Positions 20,134 through 31,455 of a DNA stretch of 64,000 bases are shown in pieces; position 1 is the first letter of the stretch, and the number at the start of each line of letters is the position of its first letter. The DNA is from Lineus longissimus (taxonomy: Eukaryota > Nemertea > Pilidiophora > Heteronemertea > Lineidae), in NCBI RefSeq assembly GCF_910592395.1, contig NC_088309.1, positions 14,264,599 through 14,328,598 of the forward strand, in the 5' to 3' direction. Both the position numbers and the translations under genes were made by a program. Under the pieces are notes generated by a model, which searched no databases, was not told the DNA's origin, and saw nothing but the letters and a program-made list of their open reading frames with translations.

Positions 20134-22377
20134 CTCTATGAATGGTCTCAGTCTAAGGCAGCTTGTAGAGTGTCTGGCTGTCGGATGTATGGAAGGGTTC
20201 TCATGGACCTGGATGGCCATCTAGCACGATGCCACAGCAGTGTGTCAAGGAGGCAACATGACCAGCTACCTGAATGCAGCCAAGGTGCTGCAACTGAAAT
20301 GCTCTCCAGAAGTATGAAGTGTAAGAATGTGGAGACATGTGAGGTGCGAGGCTGCCGGAGTAATGGCCTTATAAGAACACTGACACGACATTTGAAAGAG
20401 GTGCATTCAATGTCGAGGATAGAGTATGCTGCCTACAAGATTTTCATGACTTTACAGTAGGTATTTTCTTTCCATAAGCTTGATTAAAAGTTATGGTATG
20501 ATATTGATAAATGAACAGACTTTCAAAAAATGGCTTAAGATTGCAGAATCAGGCCTGTCTCTCCTTGATTGATGACTTTAGTTGATCATGTTGAACTTGG
20601 AGAACGATGATTTATTGCACTTAGGCCAGTAGGCCTTATTGTTCAGAGGCATCGGGCATAAGATTAGATTCATGTAGGCGATATTTGTATTCTGAAATCA
20701 TCATGATAACTTTCCTGTGAGCAACCGTCGTGACCGTAGCAGCAGATAATTAGGTCTGCTCTCTTTCACTTCAGGATCAAACAATCCACCTACGGCTATG
20801 AGCACCAAAAGAGGAATACAAAGCAATTGGATCAGTGGGAAAGTAAGTGTTCTTAATTGAATGTAGAGTGCATTCACTGCTCCCTGGATAACTCGCAGAA
20901 CTGTTGATGAGTTCGATGAACACATACTGATACTGATGATGTCGACATCTGTGTCACTGAGATTAAATGTAGCATAGGAACATCAAGATTGAGTAGTATA
21001 AACAACCTTACAATTTAGATTTGGCTAAGGCCATTGTCATTCATACACAAACATCAATCTTAGACTACTACCTACAGCAAAAATAGAAGGGACTATTGTA
21101 CAATTTACAAATACCGATAATCATTCTACATATGGACGAGTAGGTTTGTTTATGGAAATTAGACGATGATGAAGACAATGCCATGCTGATCTTCCAAGAG
21201 TTGAAAGAGGACTTGTGAGAGAATAAGCACAGTGTTGCCTGTGTACATGTACATGTGTGGGTAATGCTGGCCTTTTTTTTGGTTGAACCAGGATTAAGCG
21301 GAATTTACCCGATGCCAGTGGATCAGCAAGTGTCATCCATGAAGCCAATCAAGAGCATCCTTTCAGACACTGAGAAAGACTCCTCTAATGGTATGTATTA
21401 TGTTTCTGTGTATTAATGAGCCTTACTGCATTGTGCGCATCCTATGCATTCTAGTGCATATCCCAAAATTTCCAGGAGCAAGAGAAGAAGTGACACTATG
21501 AAATGGAATAAAATCTAAATGGAATGATCTGGGAATAGAAGGCCAAGTCTTCTCGTTATAAATATTTTTGTGGCGTTTGGCCCTTTTGTACTTTACAATA
21601 GTAAACCTGGCTTATAACGGATTCCCATAAACCGACTGTTTGCCTATAAGGAATTGATCTACCAAGTCCCGTTTTACTAACTGTATCGTTTCTGCCTCAT
21701 TAATTCATCGTGTATTAAACGGATATCATTGGACAAAAAGTCCTGGTCCCAGTGAATCCGATATATGCAGGGTTTACTGTATTTCCAGTGTTTCAAATTT
21801 CAAAGGGATCTAATTATGGGTAGCAAAAATCATTTTAGGACCATGTGAATGATGTGCAGACAGCTTGTTTACAGTGTCATTGAAATGAATGTTCTATAGA
21901 GTTTCCCCTTCAATCTTTTCAGAGACAGAGATAACTGTAAGGAACTGGTTGGATATAGCTCAAGAGAGCTACATCAGCGCCAACGTTACGAAGGAGGTTT
22001 GCCCGGTGTTTGGAGAGATTGGAGAGGAGTGCATATTTATGGTGAAAGTTGAGTCTAGATGGGGGGCACTCATGGACAAAACTGATACCAGGATTTTTAG
22101 GGGTCAAGGAGTAGGGAAGCAGGTGATTTGTTATACTTTGCACCTAAGAAAGAGATTTTGTGATGCAATTGAGAAACAGAGGTATGTAGATGAATTCAAG
22201 AACAGCATAGAAAATAACATTTTTATAATGTCCTTTGGATCCTCTGGCAAGCAGTTTACGTATCCATGTTCAGCATGTAGATATTTCCACAAAATGGATA
22301 GGATCAGCATGTTGTATTCTTGGAGGGAGTTGGAAACCTCGAAGCTCTTGGATGCAATTCTCTTTTTTCATCAATGA
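20134..22377 (+). CDS. Spliced gene with two C2H2-like zinc fingers; 5' end not found
   Basis: Exon A (20134-20456) carries two fingers of form C-x4-C...H-x4-(C)H: CRVSGCRMYG...GHLARCH and CEVRGCRSNG...TRHLKEVH. It can splice at ACA/GTAGGT, skipping a TAG at 20458. Exon B (20775-20842), exon C (21292-21390) and exon D (21923-22377) follow with good acceptors (TTTCACTTCAG, TTTGGTTGAACCAG, AATCTTTTCAG) and donors GTAAGT and GTATGT, and all phases match. Exon D codes for a moderately conserved-looking stretch (VRNWLDIAQESYIS, ...MVKVESRWGALMDK) I do not recognise. If exon A is not spliced at 20456 it ends at the TAG. Paired fingers of this kind are common in transposon-related proteins of marine animals; function unknown. 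Confidence 0.45.
21601..21779. mobile_element. TA-flanked MITE in an intron (pogo/Tigger-like)
   Basis: GTAAACCTGGCTTATAACGG at the left is mirrored by CCGATATATGCAGGGTTTAC at the right, with TA on both sides (21599-21600 and 21780-21781). TA duplication and termini with GTAAACC and TATAACGGAT blocks are like pogo/Tigger-derived MITEs. It lies in the intron between exons C and D of the finger gene. Confidence 0.55.
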
Positions 22378-23350
22378 CTTGGATCAACAAAACACTCGAG
22401 ACATCACAGCTATGAACTTGAAACTTGGTGCATATAACCCCCTATATCAGATAACCTCTGGTGCTGAATTTCAGTCCGATTTGATTCTCAACTTGGCCAC
22501 CCGAATGTGGATATCTAAAAAGTGTGATATCTCGCTTATTAATGACTTGTTTTCGATAAGAACTTTTGTGGTAGGTACTCATAGCAAGGATACATCATAT
22601 ATCTTATTCAAAAAGATTTGAATGACTGGTACATGATTGATTGAATGATTGATTATTTGGTGCATTAACATGATTGATTGATTGATTGTCTAGAAAGCAA
22701 ATTTTACTATGTACATGTACACACAATGTTTTTCCTATCCTAAATTTATTATGAGATGGGCTTTGCATTTTGATGGAACATATGTTGTTGGAACTTGCAA
22801 ATAAACATTTGGCAATATAAATAGTGTGTTTTTTATTCACTTTATGAAATGAGTGGTGCGCAATGTGTGGAGCTGAGCACCTCTATACACTGATTTTTGT
22901 TGGACATGGAGGAACCATCAAGAATACTTTGGCAGCATCACCTATTCATATCTATGGTCTCAGTTTGGGTTTGGTGGCCAACAGTAGTTACTGATGAACA
23001 AGTATTCAAAACAGGCCTTCCTTCTGTGCATGTACTTCCAAAAGAATGCAAGTTTGTCTGGATCCGTTTTAAAAGACATGGTCACATTACTGGCTTGCAT
23101 CAAAACAGTGTTCCCATGCGAGGATGTGATTTGTCTCCTTGAAGATCCCTCGTCGCTGGTTTATTAACTCTCTCAAGTGAGGTACCTCTGGCCAACCCAC
23201 TAGCACGGTATATACTGGGTGACTTGGATTCCAACTTTTAATTTAAGAAAGCCAGCAATTCCCAATCTTTGGCACAATGTCGTCATTGAATTGAGTGCAG
23301 TGTGTTTCGCTACGAAGTACATGGCGTACAGATGTAACCAACCAAAAACT
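22378..23350. other. Intergenic; no gene supported
   Basis: The stretch has a GATT-rich run (TGATTGATTGATTG near 22672-22690) and otherwise unique-looking AT-rich sequence. The short frames (22604-22840 minus, 22897-23142 plus) lack known motifs. Confidence 0.4.
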
Positions 23351-23352
23351 TA

Positions 23353-24099
23353 AGCCTGCACCACACGGTGAAAATTTGCGTGATGCAAGTGACACGCGTG
23401 CATGTTGCGACAGGCAAATTCTCACTGTGTGGGGTCGTTTTTTGCTGCGTTTCTTCCCTCGCGAGTCGAGACGCAGCCGATCTAGCATGTTTGATATTTT
23501 CTCGACACGCGAGGAAGTTAATCACCGTGTGGGGGCTACCTGCAGCAATGTTGCCCGAGTTCGACGAATCACAACAAGCAGATCGGTCACATGATTTATA
23601 GGTCAGTCACATGATACCAAAATGGCAGCTCCCATTGAGTCGACAGCAATTCAGCAATTAGATTTGCATAGGCCCCCTTATCCTCTCTTTTCTGAATCCA
23701 TGGCCTTGTCCAAAGACTACGGTCCACGCGGCGCCGCCTCCGACTGAGTAACAGCAGGAGAATAAGGGCAATTTGGTCTTCTTGGTCCATAATACTTCTC
23801 ATAGGATTTGACAGTTCCCGGGCGCTGCCATTTTGGTATCATGTGACTGACCTATAAATCATGTGACCGATCTGCTTGTTGTGATTCGTCGAACTCGCGC
23901 AACATTGCTGCAGGTAGCCCCCACACGGTGATTAACTTCCTCGCGTGTCGAGAAAATATCAAACATGCTAGATCGGCTGCGTCTCGACACGCGAGGAAGA
24001 TACGCAGCAAAAAACGACCCCACACAGTGAGAATTTGCCTGTCGCAACATGCACGCGTGTCACTTGCATCACGCAAATTTTCACCGTGTGGTGCAGGCT
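23353..24099. mobile_element. 747-bp inverted-repeat element flanked by TTA (Harbinger-type MITE)
   Basis: Arms of about 277 bases (23353-23629 and 23824-24099) are near-perfect inverted copies starting AGCCTGCACCACACGGTG. A 194-base unique centre separates them. TTA at 23350-23352 and 24100-24102 is a 3-bp target duplication, as known for PIF/Harbinger elements. Reading frames in both arms are mirror images of each other and are not genes. No transposase is encoded, but two Harbinger-type transposase genes lie elsewhere in the window. Confidence 0.8.
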
Positions 24100-25022
24100 T
24101 TAAAGTGACGGGTGAATGATAGAATGAGAGAGAAAATTTAGCAGTACGAATTATGGCGAGCCATTAGCATGCCTTCCTTGCGTGGAGCTACTGAGTGCCT
24201 CCACATCGAATGCATGTGCCTCAGTTACGCCCATTTTTCAGGCTTACTTGTGGTATCAGTGTTTGCCTGTTAGTGTTATCACAGTAAATGAACAATTGGC
24301 TGGCTTACATGTACATGTATTGGCCATTGTCTCTGTGGCATGATCTGTGGTTGTCAGTGTCAACCATTAAGAACAACCTATGAGCTTGGTTTCTATTGCG
24401 ATCCCTGCCTGGTGGAAGGTAGTCATACATACCACACCGGACGCAGATGCACTGGTTTGATAGGGCAATAATTGAGAAATTCGAATCCATCACAGCATTC
24501 AGACTGTCAACCTCTACAAGTATGAGACACAGACTCTTCCACTTCAGCGACAAGTCAGACGACTTGTTCGAGGCCCGTCTTAAGCAGTTTTAATCAGCTC
24601 AAAATGGGAATAAATATTCACTTTAGCAATATTAAACAAGGTTCCTCTACAGCAGGATCAAAAATCTTAAGTAAATCACAACATTAACGGCATTTCGTTC
24701 GGTCTTTCTTGCCACGTATATTTGTGTACATTATTCCTGTTATACATGTACACGCATGTGCAAAGGAAGCCAGCTCACGCAGAGATAAAATGCTTGAATA
24801 TTAAGTCTGCTCTTGGAAAATTGACAGTTGGGTCTCAGTGCCACAGATCTCAAAGACGTCTCATGAACATTTTTCCTTGTGTTGTCTCCATCATTTCCAA
24901 CAAAACAGGGTCACATGTGCAGTAGCCATTGGTCCCGTACTGCTTGTTGGAACTGTGCCATAGATAAATACCATGAAGGCCTATTCCATTCATGGCGCTA
25001 ATCTAGAAAGAGAAAGCAAACT
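24100..25022. other. Intergenic; no gene supported
   Basis: I see no coding frame with a known domain. This is the region between the convergent finger gene and the minus-strand zinc-ribbon gene and may include the latter's 3' untranslated sequence. Confidence 0.4.
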
Positions 25023-26991
25023 TTAGAGAATACAGTCATGATTGAATTCATAAAATTCTGTTAAAAATGGTAACACAAGACTAAGAGGAGAAAGGTAAGT
25101 TAAATTAAGAGGGTCTTGTGATGACGGTCTCAGATTTTCTGGCAATCCTACTTCCACGTCCTTTAAAAAAAAGGCAAAATGCTTTGTTAATGAGCATTTG
25201 AAAATAATTTTCATCATCTTAAAAGAGCATTGTCATGGTCTTCATGAGAACTTGAATCTTGATCACCTAAGTGAAGTGTTGGTCCTGAGAGGGACGAAAT
25301 GCATGCATGCAATCAGTGAAGAAATGACTACAATACAAATCTCACCTTTTTGCGCAGCTGCCCAAAGACTTTTCCACGTCTATCGCTTTTTCCCTTGTAT
25401 TTCTCCCGAATTTCATTCATTTCTGTTCGCTGTTTCTCCTCACGGAAGCTTTTTATGTCGAATTGACAGCCATCACACCTGTTCTTCGAACAATGAATAA
25501 CGGCACTGCATGAAGGACAGCGCCTTTGCATTTTCCCCTTGAGGGAAACTAGAAAATATAGAAAAAACACAACGTCATGGATGACAGTCTAGTACCACAT
25601 CACTAGTAACGTGAAAGTTACAGGGCTTTACACAAGCAAAGGTGAAGAAAGCAATGCCTTCGCTGCCCTCTTAGTTAGAGCTCTTCATTGCCCCTAAATT
25701 TAAACCTTGATAAGATAGTATTCCTCTTGCAAATTATATGATACCTGTCCACCAACCAAATTCAAAAAAACTTTTCCCACTGCATAATTAAATGTCCAGC
25801 ATTATTTACAACAGTCTGCACCATCTCGGCTTTCCGAGAACCACGGAACACTCGTATAAGCGAGAGGTCCGATGTGTATTCTGTTGTTTGATCGCTTTTG
25901 GGCCCTTTACAAAGGTCACTTCATCTCTCACATTCTTCAATGTAAAGTGATCATTCTTTCTCTAAAAGAAAATGATATATGGAGATTCCAAATCTGTTGA
26001 AGTACTCCGGAGTAAAACTTTTTTCACGGTAGTAATACTTCTTGAAAGTTTGAAAAATTTCTGATTTTTCATTGAAACTGCAGCCGCCATTTATAAATGA
26101 CTGATTTTTTCATTGGAGGATTTTCGAATTCGTATGTATTTTGCATATTTTCCGTTGCAATACGGATGCGCTTGGTCTGTAAATCTATTTACGGATTAGA
26201 AAAAATTCCCGGTTTCTCAAGATTTTCGGAAAACCGAGATGGTGCAGACTGTACAATGTAACCAATAACCAGGTACAGATTATAGGGATTATAGATACCA
26301 CACAATACTCAGAGGCCTACATCAGTACATGAGGGGGAGAACGGGTATTTTCGGGACGCCGGGCGGGATGGGCCGAAAATCACTGTCGGGATTCAGGATA
26401 GACACCCTTATTTTAGCGGGATTCGGGACAAGGCCACAGGGTTTTACCACAGGATTTGGCTAAAAGTGCTTATTGGGAAACGGGATAGGCACTTTTTCAT
26501 AACGGGACGTCGCGACAGGTACCCCCCCCCCCCCCCCCCCCGTTCACACCCTGGCCTCCTACATATGACGTCATATGTAAGACCCTGACAGCAACAGCAA
26601 ATGAATTCAAATTGGCTCTGCACGTAGACCTAGGCCATGATATGCATAGCCTAAGGCCAAGTGACTGCATGCACAGCGCAAGGTACAGCTAGCACGTGTA
26701 AACCAAGCGATTTCAGTTTCACTTCACTTGCTCAAACTCGGTATGAAAAGCAACATTTTCGGGCCCTTTTAGATCTTATAATAGTCAAGTTCACACATGC
26801 CCATATAAGGCTTTATTTTGGCTAGCAAGCGCACGCGGTGGTCTAAAAATAGGCCCGAACAATGGGCCGAACAAAAGACATGATGACGTAGATAGCCACA
26901 ACAAACTTGGTGTGAACCTGTCTATGCACACACAAACAATGCAACAGAACAATGAATACTTACCATTGCTTTGGTTTGTTTTGGAGTCCAT
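25023..26991 (-). CDS. Small zinc-ribbon protein, three exons
   Basis: Exon 1 (26964-26991) starts ATG (MDSKTNQSN) and ends at GTAAGT. Exon 2 (25346-25548) follows the acceptor TATTTTCTAG and ends AAAAAG/GTGAG. Exon 3 (25023-25160) follows TTTTTTTTAAAG and ends in TAG. Lengths of 28, 203 and 138 sum to exactly 123 codons, giving 122 residues. Exon 2 has a zinc ribbon, CPSC-x11-CDGC, followed by a highly charged, probably helical segment (REEKQRTEMNEIREKYKGK). The cysteine pairs predict one structural zinc. I cannot assign a function. The GC-rich region beyond the start is a plausible promoter. Longer isoforms using other 3' exons are possible. Confidence 0.6.
25549..26963 (-). other. Intron 1 of the zinc-ribbon gene
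   Basis: This 1.4-kb interval has short inverted motifs AACCGAGATGGTGCAGACTG (26233-26252) and CAGTCTGCACCATCTCGG (25812-25830), which are inverted copies bounding about 440 bases and so probably ends of a MITE. It also has a repeat-like GGGATTCGGGAC region and a run of 20 C at 26521-26540. Confidence 0.5.
25813..26252. mobile_element. Probable MITE with inverted ends in an intron
   Basis: AGTCTGCACCATCTCGGCTT at the left is the reverse complement of the right-hand AACCGAGATGGTGCAGACT, and ACAACAGTC/GACTGTACAATG flank them. The interior contains TTTTCGGAA-like short inverted motifs. No reading frame of interest. Confidence 0.55.
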
Positions 26992-27769
26992 GGTGAAAAG
27001 AGTAAGTCAGCGAAAATCAAGAACTTTGACCGGCTTTATTTTAAAATGGATTTCAAGTTTTTCTGTTGTTTTGCAAAGACAAAGAAACGAAAACGAGGTC
27101 AGATTGGGCCCGTCTGATTGCCGCCTGGTACTGTCGTCACCTGGTCACAATCAGGGAGAAGTGTCTTCGGCAGTCGGGTACCTGGATGTGAGTGTGCAAG
27201 TCGCGTTTTCCTCATTGGGGAGGGGGATCGAGGGGAGGGGCAGTGATGATTCTCGGGAGCGCCCGGGGGGAGGGGCACCGTTCGTTCGTCGGGAAAGGAC
27301 CAAATCAGGGGACAGGGGGGCGCGCGCGGGCGGCGGATCCTGTCCCAGGCAATTTCGGCTCTACGCACTTTTTCTGCCCCTCCCTGTTTATTTACCGGGG
27401 GCGAATTTATATGAATAAACCGAGGGAGAGATGGCACCATTTTCATGGAAAAAGGTTCCCGGCCTCGGCCTCCCTACGCCCCGCTCGCTCCCCGCTCCGA
27501 CCCTGTAGACCCTCGAAGAAAACCAAGAAGACGTAAAGAATGAAAAGCTCTGAATCTCAGTTTGAAAAACAGATCCGAAAAGCCCCCTTCAGCAGCTCCG
27601 AGCATTCCCGACAATAAACGAAAGGATATTGTTGAGCGCCTCTACAGGAAGGGGTTGAAAATATAACAGTACCAATTGGACAGTTTTTGTCTATTTTGGC
27701 AACAGTAACATATGTACAGTTTTTTAGTGGAGTATACGTTGTGTCGGTGGAGAACCGTTTACTACTTTT
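26992..27769. promoter_or_regulatory. GC-rich, CpG-rich region upstream of the zinc-ribbon gene
   Basis: From about 27100 to 27530 the DNA is rich in G and C and in CG dinucleotides (GGGGCGCGCGCGGGCGGCGG), unlike its surroundings. Long frames on both strands here overlap each other and are composition artefacts. Position directly upstream of the minus-strand ATG at 26991 suggests a promoter. Confidence 0.4.
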
Positions 27770-27821
27770 TAGCTCACCTCTTAGCAGAGGTGAGCTTATC
27801 CCATACCGTGGCGTCCGTCGT

Positions 27822-27877
<56 letters not shown>

Positions 27878-28905
27878 CGTAGTCCGTTAGCAGGGCACGT
27901 TTCGTAACTGTTAGAGCTATTGAGTTGAAACTTGGGACACATGTACCCTTATGTAATGACACCTTGGAGACCATGTTTCCGTCCGATTCGTTTCATGGTT
28001 TGGCCACCAGGGGGCCAAACGTTAAAAGTGAAAATATGCAATATCTCCCTTAATAATAGTCGGGAAATTTTGAAAAAAATATGGTAGGTACTTCTAGCAA
28101 AGGTGCATCATATATCCTCCGGGTTTTTGATTTGACCTCCTTTTCAAGGTCACAGAGGTCAAATGGTGTAAATTGGCCGTTGGGATGTAATGATGGCACG
28201 TTTCTAAACTGCAATGACTATTGATACCAAATTTGGTACACATTTACCCCTTAGTCAGGTGATCTCAGGGACCGAAGTTTGGTCCAATATGATTCACCAC
28301 TTGACCACCAGGGGGCAAAATCCAAAAACCTTAAAAATGTGATTATTCCTTAACTTCTTGCCCGATTGCCACCAATTTGATAACATGGGTACATCTAACC
28401 ACCATACAGTATATGTCACACAGGTTTTTAATTTGACCTTCTTGTCAAGGTCACAGAGGTCAAATGGCGTAAATTCGCCGTCAGGCCGTAACTATGGCAC
28501 GTTTCTTAACTGCAATGACTATTGATCACAAATTAAGTACACATGTACCCCTTGGCCAGGTGATCTCAGGTACCGAAGTTTGGTGCAATCTGATTTGCCG
28601 TTTGGCCTCCAGGGAGGGGGCCAAATCCTAAATTCTTGAAAATGCCATTATTCCTAGTAATGACTTGCCCGATTGGCACCAATTTTATATCATAGGTACA
28701 TCTAATTCTAACAACCATTCAATGTGTCACCCGGGTCTTCTTTGATTTGACCTACTTTTCAAGGTCACAGAGGTCGAATGTACTGTAAATTGGCCATTTT
28801 GGGGAAATTGTAATTGCTTGGACCTACATCAAACCTAACACTACATGACACAATACCATGCTCTTTATCCATCTTTCCTCCACATGAGGTGAGCACAATG
28901 GCCCT
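27770..28905 (+). repeat. Hairpin-ended dispersed repeat with about 300-bp subunits and a GTC microsatellite
   Basis: It starts with the hairpin AGCTCACCTC-TTAGCA-GAGGTGAGCT, then GTCCGTCGTC and a pure (GTC)n tract to about 27880. Subunits of about 301-314 bases follow, each with TTTTCAAGGTCACAGAGGTC (near 28145, 28446 and 28760). Other shared blocks are GCAATGACTATTGAT and CCACCAGGGGG. It belongs to the same family as the repeat at 2416-4772, in opposite orientation. No coding capacity. Confidence 0.75.
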
Positions 28906-28908
28906 GGC

Positions 28909-29163
28909 CATTTCATTTTCTATTGGATCAAGAAATATCCAGACATTGTTGCGATGAGTGCAATGTTTGATATCAGCAAGCAATCTGTTTGCAGGGAACG
29001 TTATTTTATGACAGATGTTTTGTGGACTTATTTTCAAGACGGGATAACATGGCCGACCGATGAAGAGTGGGAACAACTGCGGGGCAACTGGGATACTATT
29101 CCAGATGCTGTTGGGGCGATAGATGGAACGATACACGCAATCGAGATCCCAAAGACTGAGGAT
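28909..29163 (+). pseudogene. Harbinger-like DDE transposase fragment
   Basis: The open frame reads YWIKKYPDIVAMSAMFDISK, then DGITWPTDEEWEQLRG, then VGAIDGTIHAIEIP. This order (helix-turn-helix-like segment, 'TWP..EEW', then the first catalytic Asp in GAIDGT) is that of DDE_4/HARBI1-type transposases. The match stops at about 29163 and the rest of the catalytic domain is missing, so it is a truncated copy abutting the preceding repeat. Confidence 0.6.
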
Positions 29164-29594
29164 CCCCACCTTATCATAGTCATAACTTGTTACTGTTACT
29201 CAGCCACAGTCCAACAATGAACCGCTTTCTTTTGCATAGTAACTACTTAGATAAAAAAGACACTCAATTTGGTTAATACGAGCCAACCAGGCTTTTATCA
29301 ATAATTGACCGCTTGTCTATAACAAGGCCTATTCGGTAACATCGGTAACATCGATTTTCCTTCATTGACAGTTAACCAACGCACGTTGTCAAAAAGCTAT
29401 TGTATGTATAGGTGGGCGTTCCTAATGTGCTTTGGTGACCACCAATCAGAAGAAGGACCTTACATATGTATTCATCACAGCAGCGCAGCCCTGGTGGTAA
29501 TGCTCGTGTAACCAATAGCATCAAAGTTAACAAGCATGGTACGTTGAATTAGGTACTTCTTAGGTTCCCGTCTGTCCCTAACGTTCTATAATGA

Positions 29595-30134
29595 GACAGA
29601 CCTAGTGATACAGCCACTACGGATAACTGTTTCGTATATGGTAAAAGTACCGCCAACCAACGCATTGAGGCTTGGTGGAGCATTTTACGGAGACAAGCTG
29701 CGGACTGGTGGATTGCATTTTTTAAAGATTTACGTGAGGTCAACCTGTTTAATGATGGTGATCCGTTACATATTGAGTGTATTCGATACTGCTTTATGGA
29801 CGTCCTCCAGGAAGAGCTTCATCGGGTTGTCATACAGTGGAATCAGCACAGAATACAAGTGAAAAGGAATAGTGAGAGCCCCAGAGGGAAGCCTGACGTG
29901 TTGTTTTTTATGCCGGAGTCGTACGGCGGCCGAGCTTGTGGAGTCGCTTGTGATGCCGACGACACTGATTATTGTCAGCAGCTATATGGAGAAGATCGGC
30001 CTTTACATGGGTGTTCACAGGATTTCATTGATCTCGCACACTTGGTCTTGCCAAACCATCGCAGGCCATCAAATGTGAACGAAGCAGCCGACCTTTTTGG
30101 CCGCTTTACTACCGAATTGGCTCGGTACAATTAA
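29595..30134 (+). pseudogene. Integrase-core domain gene fragment (C-terminal part)
   Basis: The 179-codon open frame contains YGKSTANQRIEAWWSILRRQ, a FFKDLREVNLFNDGD stretch, an RYCFMDVLQEELHR stretch and WNQHRI, ending at TAA 30132-30134. This pattern ('S.ANQRIE.WW..LRR', 'ECIRYCF...LQ.EL') is that of the C-terminal half of the integrase-core proteins found in many copies in fish and marine invertebrates. The catalytic 'RTD.GTEN' part expected upstream is not visible, so this is either a last exon or a truncated copy. Confidence 0.6.
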
Positions 30135-30519
30135 CATTGTGATGACAAGCAATAAGTATATACATGTATATGTATAGCAGCGGCGGCGGATGATCATCTT
30201 TCACAACTCCCCTAACTTTGGTAATGGTATTCTGTCTTTAGTTTGGACTGCTCGTTGTAATGTCTATTTTTAAATTTCATGGTCTGTTAAATGATATGAA
30301 TGGACAGGTCATCAGACGTCGGCAGGGGTGAAAAAGGCTAGGGGTATGATACAGAGGGAGTCCCACTTCTCCACCTCTAGTAATATGGCTTCATTACTCT
30401 ATTATGTACGTACTTCGCGTAAAGGTACTGTAACAAAGAAGCAATAAATGCAAAAGGTAAAGTCCTGATATTTTTTATTAATGAAAATTACATGAGCAGA
30501 ACACTTTGATTCATGACAT
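30135..30519. other. 3' flank; no gene seen
   Basis: Contains TATACATGTATATG and a GGCGGCGG run and possible AATAAA at about 30443. Nothing else supported. Confidence 0.4.
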
Positions 30520-30822
30520 ACACAATTGAACACAACATGAACAACCAATTTACGTTTATCCTACTCTGACCTGAGCATTATACAATTGAACACAACATGG
30601 ATAACTAATTTGTGTTTATCCTACTCTGACCTGAGCATTATACAATTGAACACAACTTGAACAACTAATTTATGTTTATCCTACTCTGACCTGAGCATTA
30701 TACAATTGAACACAACATGAATAACTAATTTATGTTTATCCCACTCTGACCTGAGCATTATACAATTGAACACAACATGAATAACTAATTTATGTTTATC
30801 CCACTCTGACCTGAGCATTTCA
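30520..30822 (+). repeat. Five-copy 60-bp tandem array
   Basis: The unit (TACAATTGAACACAACATGA, then AACTAATTTATG, then TTTATCCTACTCTGACCTGAG) repeats with an exact 60-base period five times. Copies differ by a few substitutions. There are no spacers, so it is a minisatellite. Confidence 0.95.
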
Positions 30823-31455
30823 GACAAATCAACTGCAGTTGATGACCATAAATCAGTAAATAAAACGGAGTGAGTTCTTTAGGTACGCCCCCATACAACT
30901 AAAATAGGTAGGGTTAAAAAATCAACTGGAGAAACCAGTCGATGACAATAAATCAGTAAATAAAGCGGAGGAGCCCACACAACTATAGACAAGTTTAGAA
31001 AATCAACTGTAGAAACCACAGTCGGTGACAATAAATCTGTAAAAAAATGCACAAGATACTTGCCCAGACGACTCGGCAAGTTGCAAACATCAACAGCACA
31101 AAAACACTTAGTCAATTACAATAAATCAATAAAAGCATCAAGCCAAGTTTTCAGAATCTATGGCTCCGATGCCTACTGCGCACGCTCCCGCCTCAACGGG
31201 GCGGAGGGGGGGGGGGGGTTATTCTGTATTAAACCGGCGGCGCAACCTCGCGAACCATCGGAATGCGGATGCCTATATAACTGGCGACGGGAATTCCGTA
31301 TTTCAATGGTCCGCTGGTAGGTTGTTCTAGACATACAAATACAAATGCGCATACATAATAACAAAATAACCTCGCCTCTTGCATAATAGGTTGCAGTCAG
31401 AGGATCAAGCAACTGGGTTCATATATATATCGTCATCTGCCGGTCGTAGGAATCG
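30823..31455. other. Repeat-rich 3' flank of the kinase gene
   Basis: Three copies of a motif (TCAACTGNAG...GATGACNATAAATC.GTAAA at about 30829, 30922 and 31002) form a loose array after the 60-bp repeats. A G-run lies at 31206-31218. No gene is evident. Confidence 0.45.

Noticed and set aside
23243-24119. Several mirrored frames with shared peptides
   Set aside because: They arise from the two arms of the inverted-repeat element.
26912-27536. Long overlapping frames on both strands in GC-rich DNA
   Set aside because: Open in several frames at once because of base composition; the only supported exon here is 26964-26991 on the minus strand.
27687-27890. Reading frame ending in poly-Ser, and its poly-Arg mirror frame
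   Set aside because: Produced by the (GTC)n tract of the hairpin-ended repeat.
30520-30822. Regular 60-bp repeats that could suggest a CRISPR array
   Set aside because: The repeats are head to tail without spacers and lie in animal DNA; it is a minisatellite.
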